A stretch of DNA of 53,233 nucleotides, taken from assembly GCF_014207965.1 (NCBI RefSeq), contig NZ_JACHLM010000009.1, positions 1 to 53,233 of the forward strand, in the 5' to 3' direction. The notes under the pieces are model-generated. The model was given only the letters and a program-made list of their open reading frames with translations. It did not search any database and was not told the DNA's origin. This DNA is from Brevundimonas bullata (GTDB lineage Bacteria > Pseudomonadota > Alphaproteobacteria > Caulobacterales > Caulobacteraceae). Of this stretch, positions 1 through 7,312 are shown in pieces. Every line of letters starts with the position of its first letter. Position 1 is the first letter of the stretch. A program made the position numbers and the translations under genes.

Positions 1-14
1 GCAGCGTAGAACAT
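1..14 (-). CDS. 5' end of a gene cut by the window edge
   Basis: On the minus strand an ATG at position 14 is preceded by a good ribosome-binding sequence (AGGGAG, about six bases upstream). Only four full codons, reading MFYA, are inside the window. The product cannot be identified. The call rests on the start codon and its spacing alone, so it is tentative. Confidence 0.35.
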
Positions 15-545
15 CGTCGTCTCCCTTCATCTCGGACTGAGCCGAGCACTCTATGGGAGCTTGCCCCTTCGCAGGACCGCCCGATTACGCATGCTACTGG
101 CGCTTTGCCGACCTAGGTGGCGGGCGACGGACAAAGATCGTCCGAGTGACGGGATGGGGCCCGCGCGGTCGTGGGTTCAGGGAAGCCCGAGAATGGGTGA
201 AGCTCGTGCGAGAATGAGTCGGAGACGGATGATGGCGAAGCGGACCGGGCGACTAGCAGGTTTCGAAGTCTATCGCGGCAAGGGCCGGCGCGCGCGTCGC
301 GTGGGCGTCGCCAAGGGGGAGATTCTGTTCAATCTCTATATGACCTGGCTTCGTCGAGGCGAAGGCGTGGGGGCGAAGCCATCTGGCATGATCAAGCGGA
401 GAGCGGCGCGGCCTCAAGGTCTTTGAAACACCATGGCGCCACCTGAACAGCCGTGAAAAGGTGGGATTCAGGCGTAGAGTTTTTGATGGGTGGTTTGATG
501 GGTGAGGCCCCCGAGTGGGGAAAAGTTCAATGAAATCAAGGCCGG
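15..545. other. Stretch without a convincing gene
   Basis: I see no supportable gene here. The open frames are rich in Arg and low-complexity residues and have no recognisable domain; the minus-strand one runs through the tRNA-Ser gene. A small inverted repeat (CTCGG/CCGAG, near 31-46) and a short direct repeat (TTGATGGGTG, near 482-503) are the only visible structure. It presumably holds the promoter of the edge gene and the downstream region of tRNA-Ser. Confidence 0.55.
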
Positions 546-635
<90 letters not shown>

Positions 636-654
636 GCGGGGCCGATATTCGCTT

Positions 655-681
655 GGTCGAGCGAGGGGCTTCTCTAGTCAA
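655..681 (-). promoter_or_regulatory. Probable promoter of tRNA-Ser
   Basis: On the minus strand TTGACTA is followed after 12 bases by GCTCGACC. This resembles the Caulobacter housekeeping promoter pattern (TTGACGS, 10-14 bases, GCTANAWC). It ends about 20 bases before the tRNA start, which is a fitting distance. Not tested. Confidence 0.45.
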
Positions 682-730
682 AGGCGCGGCGGGCCGCAAG
701 CGATTCTAGACAAGAAATTCGATAAAAGTT

Positions 731-1687
731 TCAGCGCTGTCCGGGCAGGGTCAGGCCGGGGGCGGGACCGCCCAGGGGATCGACGCCGACGAAGCGGAAA
801 AGCTCTGCCGGACGACCGCCGGTATCGCTGGAAAACACGCCTGTGGCCTGAACCAGGCCGGCGCGTTCGACGCCACGGCGGAAGTTCTGCTTGTGCAGGG
901 ACAGCCCCGCCACGGCCTCGGCGGCGGCCTGCAGGGCGGACAGGGTGAAGGTGTCGGGCGTCAGGTCGAACAGGACAGGCCGGTACTTCAGCTTGCTGCG
1001 CAGACGGCCCAGGGCTGTGGCGACGATGCGGCGGTGGTCGGAGGCCATCGGCATATCGCTCAGGGGCGGCGAGGCGGGGCGATCGTGGTCGCGGGCCGAC
1101 TCGGCGACCAGCCCGGCCTCGTAGAGCAGCTCATAGCGTTCCAGCACCCGCTCCTCGTTCCAGCGGCGATCCGGCGTCAGGGCGAACAGGGTCTCGGCCC
1201 GACCCAGGCGGCGGGCGTCATCAGCAGCCCAAGCGCGCAGGGCGGGCGAGAGGGTCGTCATCACGGGGGGCGGGCCGTCGCGCCAGTCCTCCCACGGGAA
1301 GATGTCGAAGACGGGGGTCCAGGCGGCGTCCAGGCCGGGGGCCTCGGGCGCGTCAGCGGTCAGGGCCAGATAGCCGACCGAGACCTCGCGTGCGCGCTCA
1401 GGGCCCGGCGTGGCGCGTGGCGAGGCGCGGCCCGCGTCGCCGAAGGTGTAGAGTTGTTCGACAAAGCCGAGCGGAAAGCCGGTCTGCTGGGTCACGAAGG
1501 CGCGCAGGGCCAGTTCGAAGGTGCGATCGCGGGCCGGGTCGAAGGGGCCGAAGGGCAGGGCCGGGGCGCCGTCGGCGGCGTGGGTGGTCAGGACCACGGC
1601 CTGACCGGCGCGCAGGGCGATGACCACGGCCGACAGGCCGATCCGCACGCCTTGCTCGTTGCCCTGGGTCGCCGCCCCTTGCGTCAT
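731..1687 (-). CDS. nadQ: NadQ-like NAD-metabolism transcriptional regulator (Nudix-related plus winged helix)
   Basis: 318 aa. The N-terminal two thirds resemble a Nudix fold, but where the Nudix box should be (GPFDPARDRTFELALRAF) the catalytic REUXEE glutamates are missing, so it looks like a ligand-sensing rather than hydrolytic domain. Residues about 210-290 look like a winged helix-turn-helix. This architecture is that of NrtR/NadQ regulators; NadQ (COG4111) is the alphaproteobacterial repressor of NAD biosynthesis genes. The gene follows an HD hydrolase gene by only 7 bp and probably shares its transcript. No NAD biosynthesis gene is in the window, so the regulon cannot be seen. An ordinary Nudix hydrolase is less likely because of the missing catalytic residues. 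Confidence 0.75.
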   Translation of the reverse strand: MTQGAATQGNEQGVRIGLSAVVIALRAGQAVVLTTHAADGAPALPFGPFDPARDRTFELALRAFVTQQTGFPLGFVEQLYTFGDAGRASPRATPGPERAREVSVGYLALTADAPEAPGLDAAWTPVFDIFPWEDWRDGPPPVMTTLSPALRAWAADDARRLGRAETLFALTPDRRWNEERVLERYELLYEAGLVAESARDHDRPASPPLSDMPMASDHRRIVATALGRLRSKLKYRPVLFDLTPDTFTLSALQAAAEAVAGLSLHKQNFRRGVERAGLVQATGVFSSDTGGRPAELFRFVGVDPLGGPAPGLTLPGQR

Positions 1688-1694
1688 GCAGTCC

Positions 1695-2402
1695 CTATTC
1701 CGTGTGCCAGGCGTCGGCGCCGGGCAGGATGCCGACAGCTTCGGCCAGAACGCGGTAGCGGTCCAGATAGCGCTGCTGCGCCACCGAGGCGGGCAGGGGG
1801 TCGATGATCAGGTCGTAGCCGGCGGGCGGGGTGCCGAAGATCTGCAGCGACTCGCGGCGGTTGAAGCCCGCCAGCTGCGTCGCCTCATAGAAGGCGCAGG
1901 CGCGGTCGGCCTTCTTGATCAGGGTCTTGATGGTCTGTGGCGTCTTGGGCGGCAGCTGGAAGCGGACGTGGATGGCGGCTTCGAGACGGGCCTCGAAGTC
2001 CTTGTAGCCGGCGCCGAGCGCCGACTTGAACGGCGAGATCATGTCGCCGATCACGTATTCAGAGGCGTCGTGCAGCAGGGCGGCCAGCCGCCATTTCGGC
2101 TCCAGACCCGGACGGATGTGGGCGGCGATCTCTTCGACCACCAAGGAGTGCTGGGCGACCGAGAAGGCGTGCTCGCCGATGGTCTGGCCGTTCCAACGGG
2201 CAACGCGGGCCAGGCCGTGGGCGATGTCCTCGATCTCGATGTCGAACGGCGAGGGGTCGAGCAGGTCCAGGCGGCGGCCGGACAGCATCCGCTGCCAGGC
2301 GCGCGGGGGCTTGGGGGTTCTGGGCTTGGGCTTGGGCGCCAGGTCTTCGTGTTCTTCGGCCAAGTTCGGGGTCCTGCGCATGGGGCAGGTGAGGTGACCC
2401 AT
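1695..2402 (-). CDS. HD-domain phosphohydrolase, YfbR-like
   Basis: 235 aa. HD metal-binding residues are visible: AQH at 84-85, the HD pair in LLHDASE at 111-112, and Asp in KKADRA at 166, with the typical helical spacing. The N-terminal 40 residues are Pro/Lys-rich and likely disordered; Met8 is an alternative start. The family includes 5'-nucleotidases acting on deoxynucleoside monophosphates (YfbR), but the substrate here is not known. It lies 7 bp upstream of the NadQ-like regulator in the same direction, which suggests co-expression and perhaps a role in nucleotide turnover. Confidence 0.8.
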   Translation of the reverse strand: MGHLTCPMRRTPNLAEEHEDLAPKPKPRTPKPPRAWQRMLSGRRLDLLDPSPFDIEIEDIAHGLARVARWNGQTIGEHAFSVAQHSLVVEEIAAHIRPGLEPKWRLAALLHDASEYVIGDMISPFKSALGAGYKDFEARLEAAIHVRFQLPPKTPQTIKTLIKKADRACAFYEATQLAGFNRRESLQIFGTPPAGYDLIIDPLPASVAQQRYLDRYRVLAEAVGILPGADAWHTE

Positions 2403-2444
2403 CCCGAACGCCCGATCAAGGGCAAGCGTTGCGATTCGTGGGGG

Positions 2445-3359
2445 TTAATCCCCGACGTTGAGGGTCACCAGGGCCTTGGCGGCGTCTACGATGCGGTTTT
2501 CATTGCGATCCTTGGTGCGGATGGCGGCGACGACGATCGGGCCGCCAACCGGACCGCGCGCCTCATAGCCGACCATGCGCCAGCCGGTTTCAGCCGATGG
2601 GGTGTTGGTGGTCATCAGGAAGGTGGCGCGCACCGCCTGGCCCGGCGCCTGGGTGCGGATGCGGGCGGCGCCGTCGTGAGCGTCGATGCTGACGACGTCG
2701 TCCTTGGAGCGGACGTTGACCTGGCTAGACTTGTCGTCGGCGCGAATGGTGATGCCGCCGATCTTGATGTTGGCGCGATCGCCGTCGGCCTCGATCCGCA
2801 TGCCGGGCAGGCGAACCGTGGCCTTTTCGTCCTGGGCTTCGATATGGACGCCGGGCGCGCTGACGTGGGCAGTCGAGCGGGGGGCGGTCGAGCCCGGTCC
2901 GCCCTGCGCCTCAGCTCTGGCCGCATCGGCCTCGGCGCGGGCGGCGTCAGCATCGGCGCGCGCGGCCTCCGCATCGGCGCGTGCAGCTTCGGCCTGGCTG
3001 CGGGCGTCGTCGGCCCGAGCGTCGGCCAGGGCTTCGGGCAGGCTGGCGGACAGCCTGTCTTCGAAGGCCTTCAGCGCCTCCTGACTGGAACCGCCGTTCA
3101 ACGCCACCAGATGCAGCGTCACCTCGGCGCCGCGCGGCCCGCTGTAAACACAGGTGGCGCCGTCGGCCCGGGCCGAGCCCTTGCGCGTCAGCACGCCCTG
3201 GGTCTGTGGGCATTGCAGGGTGTCGACGACCTTCAGCACGCCCTTGCCGTCGCTGTCGGACGAACTGGTGGTGATGCGCACCTTGCTGCTGACGCCGGCG
3301 TCGTCGCAAGCGGCGGTCATCAGGGCCAGGGCGCAAACGGGCCAAACGAGATGGTGCAT
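2445..3359 (-). CDS. Predicted lipoprotein with an Ala/Asp heptad segment
   Basis: 304 aa, no family recognised. The first 18 residues form a lipoprotein signal with lipobox TAAC (Cys18), so it should be anchored to a membrane on the periplasmic side. Residues about 40-100 contain three Cys that could form disulfides. Residues 111-151 are a run of AARADAE-like heptads, probably a long helix or coiled coil. The C-terminal half (about 165-304) is rich in short beta-like stretches with repeated patterns such as VHIEA, MRIEA and ITIRA, suggesting a beta-solenoid-like or auto-adhesin fold. It lies downstream of the MoxR ATPase on the same strand, about 80 bp away. Function unknown. Confidence 0.7.
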   Translation of the reverse strand: MHHLVWPVCALALMTAACDDAGVSSKVRITTSSSDSDGKGVLKVVDTLQCPQTQGVLTRKGSARADGATCVYSGPRGAEVTLHLVALNGGSSQEALKAFEDRLSASLPEALADARADDARSQAEAARADAEAARADADAARAEADAARAEAQGGPGSTAPRSTAHVSAPGVHIEAQDEKATVRLPGMRIEADGDRANIKIGGITIRADDKSSQVNVRSKDDVVSIDAHDGAARIRTQAPGQAVRATFLMTTNTPSAETGWRMVGYEARGPVGGPIVVAAIRTKDRNENRIVDAAKALVTLNVGD

Positions 3360-3440
3360 GGTCGGCTCCTGTTCGAGGCCCGATAGTGCGCCTTGGGGAC
3401 GCGTAATCCAGTGAAATCGCGGTAATCGTCGCGGCGGAAG

Positions 3441-4301
3441 TCAGCTTCCGGGACGGCCGCCTTCGCGCCGATTCAGAAAGGCCAGCCGTTCGAACAGGTG
3501 CACATCCTGCTCATTCTTGAGCAGGGCGCCATGCAGCGGCGGGATGAGCTTGCCCGGGGTCTTCTCACGCAAGGTCTCGGGCGAGACATCATCGACCAGG
3601 AGCAGTTTCAGCCAGTCGAGAAGCTCCGACGTCGAAGGTTTTTTCTTCAGGCCCGGCGTATCGCGGATTTCGTAGAAGGTCCGCAGGGCCTCGGCCACCA
3701 GGCGCGGCTTGATGCCGGGGAAGTGGACCTCGACGATGTCTTGCATGGTCTCAGCGTCGGGGAAGCGGATGTAGTGGAAGAAGCAGCGGCGCAGGAAGGC
3801 GTCCGGCAATTCCTTTTCATTGTTGGACGTGATGACGACGACGGGACGGATTTCGGCGCGGATCGTCTCGTCGATCTCCTGAACGTAGAACTCCATGCGG
3901 TCGAGTTCCTGCAGCAGGTCGTTGGGGAACTCGATGTCGGCCTTGTCGATCTCGTCGATCAGCAGGACGGGCCGGGTCGGGGCGGTGAAGGCCTCCCACA
4001 GCTTGCCCTTCTTCAGGTAGTTGCGGACGTCGTGGACCCGCGCGTCGCCCAGCTGGCTGTCGCGCAGACGGCTGACGGCGTCGTATTCATAGAGGCCGTT
4101 GTGGGCCTTGGTCGTCGACTTGACGTGCCAGGTGATCAGCGGCGCGTTCAGCGCCCGCGCCAGTTCATAGGCCAGAACCGTCTTGCCGGTGCCCGGCTCG
4201 CCCTTGATCAGCAGCGGGCGCTCCAGCGCCACGGCGGCGTTCACCGCGATCTTCAGATCATCGGTGGCGATATAGTCGGATGTGCCTTCGAACCGGCTCA
4301 T
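3441..4301 (-). CDS. MoxR-family AAA+ ATPase
   Basis: 286 aa. Walker A GEPGTGKT at residues 34-41, Walker B VLLIDEID at 112-119, sensor-1 Asn in VVITSNN, then a C-terminal lid domain. MoxR ATPases are chaperone-like and usually act with a von Willebrand A (VWA/CoxE-like) partner to mature metalloenzymes or surface complexes. A ribosome-binding sequence (GGAG) precedes the ATG. No VWA gene follows: the next gene on the strand encodes the lipoprotein. The fold and ATPase role are clear; the client is unknown. Confidence 0.88.
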   Translation of the reverse strand: MSRFEGTSDYIATDDLKIAVNAAVALERPLLIKGEPGTGKTVLAYELARALNAPLITWHVKSTTKAHNGLYEYDAVSRLRDSQLGDARVHDVRNYLKKGKLWEAFTAPTRPVLLIDEIDKADIEFPNDLLQELDRMEFYVQEIDETIRAEIRPVVVITSNNEKELPDAFLRRCFFHYIRFPDAETMQDIVEVHFPGIKPRLVAEALRTFYEIRDTPGLKKKPSTSELLDWLKLLLVDDVSPETLREKTPGKLIPPLHGALLKNEQDVHLFERLAFLNRREGGRPGS

Positions 4302-4377
4302 GAAAGACCTGCTCCAATCGGGGGGACAGGAGCAGGTAGCTTATCAGGACGCGGCTGAACAGGCTGCGTGGCGAGGG

Positions 4378-4584
4378 TCAGGTGATGCGTTTGGCGGAGA
4401 CGGGATCGCTGGCGGGGAAGGTTTCTTCGACGCCTTCGTCGAGCAGGGCTTCCTGGCGGTTCTCGGCCTCTTTTTCCTTGTCCTTCAGCTGGTCCGGCTT
4501 GCCTTCCTCGCGCGGGGCCTTCTTGGCGGGCGGGGTGTTGGGATCGGCGTCTTCGTGGGCCTTGGTGGGGTGATGCTCGCTCAT
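4378..4584 (-). CDS. Small conserved protein with an EETFPASDP motif
   Basis: 68 aa, hydrophilic and probably disordered over the first 45 residues (Lys/Glu/Pro-rich). The C-terminus carries VEETFPASDPVSAK, a motif I recognise from many short proteobacterial proteins of unknown function. Its ATG overlaps the stop of the upstream acidic protein (4581-5015) by 4 bp (ATGA), with a good GAGGAG ribosome-binding site inside that gene, so the two are translationally coupled. Function unknown. Confidence 0.75.
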   Translation of the reverse strand: MSEHHPTKAHEDADPNTPPAKKAPREEGKPDQLKDKEKEAENRQEALLDEGVEETFPASDPVSAKRIT

Positions 4585-5015
4585 GCTCTCTCCTCGGTGT
4601 CGGGGCCGTAGCCCAGGTCCTCAATGTCGTCGTCGGAGAGGCGCTTGGCCTCCCAGTGGGCGGCGCTGGCCTGGGCCCCGCGCTGGTTGCGCATCAGACC
4701 GGCGTAGACCAGTTCAACTTCGTCGGGCGCGGAGGCGACTTCGCCATTGGCGTCGGCCTCGCTGAGGCGGACCGAATCGACCCCCAGCAGGGCGTCGGCC
4801 TCGGCTTCGACGCCGTCCAGAGCCAGGTCACGATCCAGGTCCAGATCATCCTCGTCAAAGGTTTCGTCGTCCGCGTCGCCATCGGCCTGGGTGACATCCA
4901 GAACGTCGTCCGCCTCGTCCAGCGACAACTCGCCGTCGCCTTCATCGTCGATGTGGGTCTCGTCATAGACCTCGGCGTGATCCTGGGCGTCGAAATCGAT
5001 CTCCGGTCTGCTCAT
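4581..5015 (-). CDS. Acidic hypothetical protein
   Basis: 144 aa, extremely acidic: residues 1-75 are dominated by Asp and Glu, and only the last 50 residues look folded. No signal peptide or membrane segment. Ribosome-binding site AGGAGG stands 7 bases before the ATG. It overlaps the start of the EETFPASDP protein, suggesting a two-gene operon. No family recognised; it may be a disordered nucleic-acid mimic or scaffold, but nothing in the sequence proves that. Confidence 0.65.
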   Translation of the reverse strand: MSRPEIDFDAQDHAEVYDETHIDDEGDGELSLDEADDVLDVTQADGDADDETFDEDDLDLDRDLALDGVEAEADALLGVDSVRLSEADANGEVASAPDEVELVYAGLMRNQRGAQASAAHWEAKRLSDDDIEDLGYGPDTEERA

Positions 5016-5193
5016 CTGCGCCTCCTAGGTGAAGAGGTAACGGCGCAGGCTGGCGCGACGTTCCGTTCTTTCGCCAGGCGTCAATCCACGCGGCGTTTCC
5101 CGCAGTCGCGAGTGAAGAGATGGTTAACCACGCTGCTTTACAGTTCTTCAGCCGCCGACCGTTCAGGTTGGGGCGCGCCACGGAGATTCCCTT

Positions 5194-5619
5194 TTGCCGC
5201 TGAAACTATCGCTCAAGCCCGGCGAGAAATTCGTCCTGAACGGCGCCGTCGTCCAGAACGGCGACCGGCGCGGCGTGCTGGTCCTGCAGAACAAGGCCAG
5301 CGTTCTTCGCGAGAAGGACATCATGCAGCCCGAGGACGTCACCACGCCCGCGCGCCGCATCTATTTCCCCGTCATGATGATGTATCTGGACGAGGCGTCC
5401 GCCGCGAACTTCTATGACGAGTTCGCTCTGCGCCTGACCGAATTCATGGGCGCGGTCCGCAACCCGGACATTTTGACGGAATGCGTGGCCTGCTCCAAGC
5501 ACGTACTGGCGCGACAGTACTACAAGGCCCTGATGGGCGCCCGTAAGATCGTGGATTACGAAGACCAAAGGCTCGGCAATGTCGCTTCAAGCGTACAAGA
5601 CGGCGGCGACGCGGGCTGA
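5194..5619 (+). CDS. flbT: FlbT, flagellin mRNA regulator
   Basis: 141 aa, full family length. It begins at a TTG (5194) with CGGAG 8 bases upstream; no ATG fits the family's N-terminus ([18 protein letters not shown]). In Caulobacter, FlbT binds flagellin mRNA leaders and blocks translation until the hook is complete. Its 3' end overlaps flaF by 41 bp in another frame. No flagellin gene is near, although the pair usually adjoins flagellin genes. Identification is firm from the N-terminal and central ([14 protein letters not shown]) motifs. Confidence 0.93.
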   Translation: MPLKLSLKPGEKFVLNGAVVQNGDRRGVLVLQNKASVLREKDIMQPEDVTTPARRIYFPVMMMYLDEASAANFYDEFALRLTEFMGAVRNPDILTECVACSKHVLARQYYKALMGARKIVDYEDQRLGNVASSVQDGGDAG

Positions 5620-5941
5620 ATCACCGCGCGAAATGGAATACCGGCTGTTCGGCCAGGTGACGCGCGCCCTGATGCACGCGTCCACGGTCGACAAGTCGGA
5701 CATCGCCACCCGGATCGACGCGATCGACTGGAACCGTCGATTGTGGTCGACCCTGTCCACGTCGTGCAGCGACTCGACCAACGCCATGCCGCAGGCTTTG
5801 CGGGCGCAGATCATTTCACTGGATCTGTTCATCGGTCGCCACAGCTCGGCGGTCATGCGCGGCGAGGGGGATTTCGAGACCCTGATCGACATCAATCGCA
5901 TGGTCATGCAGGGCCTCGCGCCCTCGCCTCAACCGGCCTGA
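5579..5941 (+). CDS. flaF: FlaF, flagellin-synthesis activator
   Basis: 120 aa, the normal FlaF length, all helical with no membrane segment. Characteristic features are the YK-T-A start region, [15 protein letters not shown], and the C-terminal [12 protein letters not shown]. FlaF is the positive counterpart of FlbT and is needed for flagellin production in Caulobacter. The ATG lies within the last 41 bp of flbT, so expression is coupled. A short GC-rich hairpin follows the gene at 5956-5976. Confidence 0.92.
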   Translation: MSLQAYKTAATRAESPREMEYRLFGQVTRALMHASTVDKSDIATRIDAIDWNRRLWSTLSTSCSDSTNAMPQALRAQIISLDLFIGRHSSAVMRGEGDFETLIDINRMVMQGLAPSPQPA

Positions 5942-5955
5942 TCACGATGGCGGGA

Positions 5956-5976
5956 GCGGCCTTTACGTCAGGCCGC
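5956..5976 (+). terminator. Hairpin after flaF, possible weak terminator
   Basis: Perfect 6-bp stem GCGGCC/GGCCGC with a 9-base loop, 15 bases after the flaF stop. No T-tract follows, so if it ends transcription it may need Rho or only protect the 3' end. Confidence 0.35.
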
Positions 5977-6027
5977 GACCAGTCCTAGCCTGACCTTCCT
6001 GTTCAAGCAGCTGAAAGGAGGTGGCCA

Positions 6028-6093
6028 GTGTCTCATTGTCATCAATCGCGAGCGCCAGCCGCGATCTGGACCTCGCGGGAGGTCCGGGCCTGA
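6028..6093 (+). CDS. Possible 21-residue leader-like peptide
   Basis: GTG start, 6 bases after a perfect AAGGAGG, TGA at 6091. The peptide has a Cys flanked by two His (HCH) near the start and a C-terminal IWTSREVRA. The very strong ribosome-binding site is the main argument for translation. The first hairpin of the candidate RNA lies in its last codons, so translation and folding would compete. No repeated amino-acid codons typical of biosynthetic attenuation are present. Confidence 0.4.
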   Translation: MSHCHQSRAPAAIWTSREVRA

Positions 6094-6137
6094 TCCTTCG
6101 GGGAGGCAGCGGTTAGACCGTTCGCGGTCAGACAATG

Positions 6138-6177
6138 AAGCGTCGCTGGGGCAACCCGGCGGCGCTTTTTGTATCTT
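6138..6177 (+). terminator. Strong intrinsic terminator
   Basis: A 13-bp stem (6138-6150 with 6155-6167) without bulges and with two G-U pairs, closed by a GCAA tetraloop and followed by TTTTTGTATCTT (the first two T residues also pair in the stem). It ends the candidate small transcript. Confidence 0.88.
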
Positions 6178-6213
6178 GATATGTGCGCTATCGCGCTGCG
6201 CGCTGCTTGAGCG

Positions 6214-6990
6214 CTAGAACAGCGCGCCGAACCAGTGCGCGATGCCGTGAACAATGGCTACGACGGTGGTCCACACCAGGGCCAGATAGACAGTGCAGAT
6301 GGCCGTCCCGGTCAGTCCTGCGACGATGAAGACGCCGTCTCTCTGAATGATGGCCAGGCCGAAGATGGCCAGCGTCAGGCCGGGCAGGGCGTCGCCGAAC
6401 GGCACGGGCAAGGCCATCATCATGGCCAGAAGGATGCAGATGATCCCGATCACGACATCGGCGGCCTCGCCTGTCATTACGGGCCAGCGGGGTCGGGTCA
6501 GGCGTTCGGCGCGCCGCAGAAGCTCAATGGTCGTCGGGCTGTCGGGGCGCTTCCTGACCGCTTGCCGAACCCAGTCTGAAAAGCCGTAGCGGGCGGACCA
6601 TCGACCGAAGCCGATCTGAACCTCGCACAGCAGAACCCAGCGACGAAGCCAGCGCGGGGCGGCGAAGTGAGAGGCCAGCAGCCGCCGGTAGGTCTCGCGG
6701 CCAAGCGTGACCTTCATCAGCCAGCGCGGCAGCCAGACCTTGTCGCGTTGCAGGGCCAGTTCGGCTGCGATCAGGATGATGGGGGCCGAGAATACCGCCT
6801 TTCCCCCTGGGGGCCAGGGCAGCAGGGCCATCAGCGACAGCATCAGGATGACGGCGCCGAAGCCCCGTTCGCCAAAGGCCTCGACCATTTCCTTCAAGGT
6901 CAGCTTGGGATCGTCGCCATGGCCCAGAGATTCCAGAACGTCCGAAAACGTCCGGCTCTCATCGGGCGGCGGCGGGGAAACAAGCGTCAT
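6214..6990 (-). CDS. ExoD-family membrane protein
   Basis: 258 aa. The N-terminal GERGFGAVILMLSLMALLP and the following WPPGGKAVFSAP stretch are typical of the ExoD family, linked to exopolysaccharide synthesis in rhizobia. Hydrophobic segments around residues 45-75, 180-205 and 210-245 indicate an inner-membrane protein. No exopolysaccharide cluster is nearby. The family is clear; the exact job is not. Confidence 0.85.
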   Translation of the reverse strand: MTLVSPPPPDESRTFSDVLESLGHGDDPKLTLKEMVEAFGERGFGAVILMLSLMALLPWPPGGKAVFSAPIILIAAELALQRDKVWLPRWLMKVTLGRETYRRLLASHFAAPRWLRRWVLLCEVQIGFGRWSARYGFSDWVRQAVRKRPDSPTTIELLRRAERLTRPRWPVMTGEAADVVIGIICILLAMMMALPVPFGDALPGLTLAIFGLAIIQRDGVFIVAGLTGTAICTVYLALVWTTVVAIVHGIAHWFGALF

Positions 6991-7071
6991 CAGGCGAGAC
7001 TCGGGGAGCGAATGTTCGCCAAGTTAGGGGCGGCGCGAACCCTGCGCCATCCCTCACGCATAGGGTGCGGC

Positions 7072-7260
7072 TTAATGTTTCGTCACGTGCTCGGGTTTGC
7101 CCTTGCGCGGAGTATGGGCGAATTCCTCAAGCTGCTTTTCGCTCATCGACTCCATCATGGATTTCGACGCGCCTTTCAGCTTGAATTTCGGCGTTTCGCC
7201 GCGTTTTGCGGACAGGGCGGCCCCGGCGGCCTTCTGTTGAGCGGCGGATTTGGCGGGCAT
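7072..7260 (-). CDS. DUF3008-family small protein
   Basis: 62 aa, the usual length. The pattern MPAKSAAQQKAAGAALSAK, then LKGASKSM, MSEKQLEEFA and a KGKPEHV ending defines DUF3008, a small basic cytosolic family of unknown function. AGGAG stands 8 bases before the ATG. It is a single-gene unit between ivd and exoD. Confidence 0.88.
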   Translation of the reverse strand: MPAKSAAQQKAAGAALSAKRGETPKFKLKGASKSMMESMSEKQLEEFAHTPRKGKPEHVTKH

Positions 7261-7312
7261 GGCGGCTCTCCTGCGTGAGCAAAAGAAACCGTCCGCCCGC
7301 CGTGTCGTTCCG

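Larger units (their letters stand above)
5990..6177 (+). ncRNA. Candidate structured small transcript, possibly a dual-function RNA
   Basis: A free-standing unit between flaF and the opposite-strand exoD. In order: an exact Shine-Dalgarno (AAAGGAGGT, 6014-6022); a 21-codon ORF; a 7-bp hairpin with GCGG loop (6068-6085, extended by G-U pairs); a weaker hairpin (6088-6107) with a TTCG loop; GACCG-TTCG-CGGTC (6116-6129); and a very strong intrinsic terminator (6138-6170 plus T-tract). No + strand gene follows the terminator, so this is not the leader of a larger gene. The 5' end is not defined by sequence. Function unknown; no Rfam family is claimed. Confidence 0.5.

Noticed and set aside
61..426. 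121-residue plus-strand open frame
   Set aside because: Arg-rich, no domain, no ribosome-binding site and no neighbour logic; expected by chance in high-GC DNA.
5016..5193. CtrA box before flbT
   Set aside because: TTAACC is present near 5124, but no second TTAA at the required seven-base spacing.
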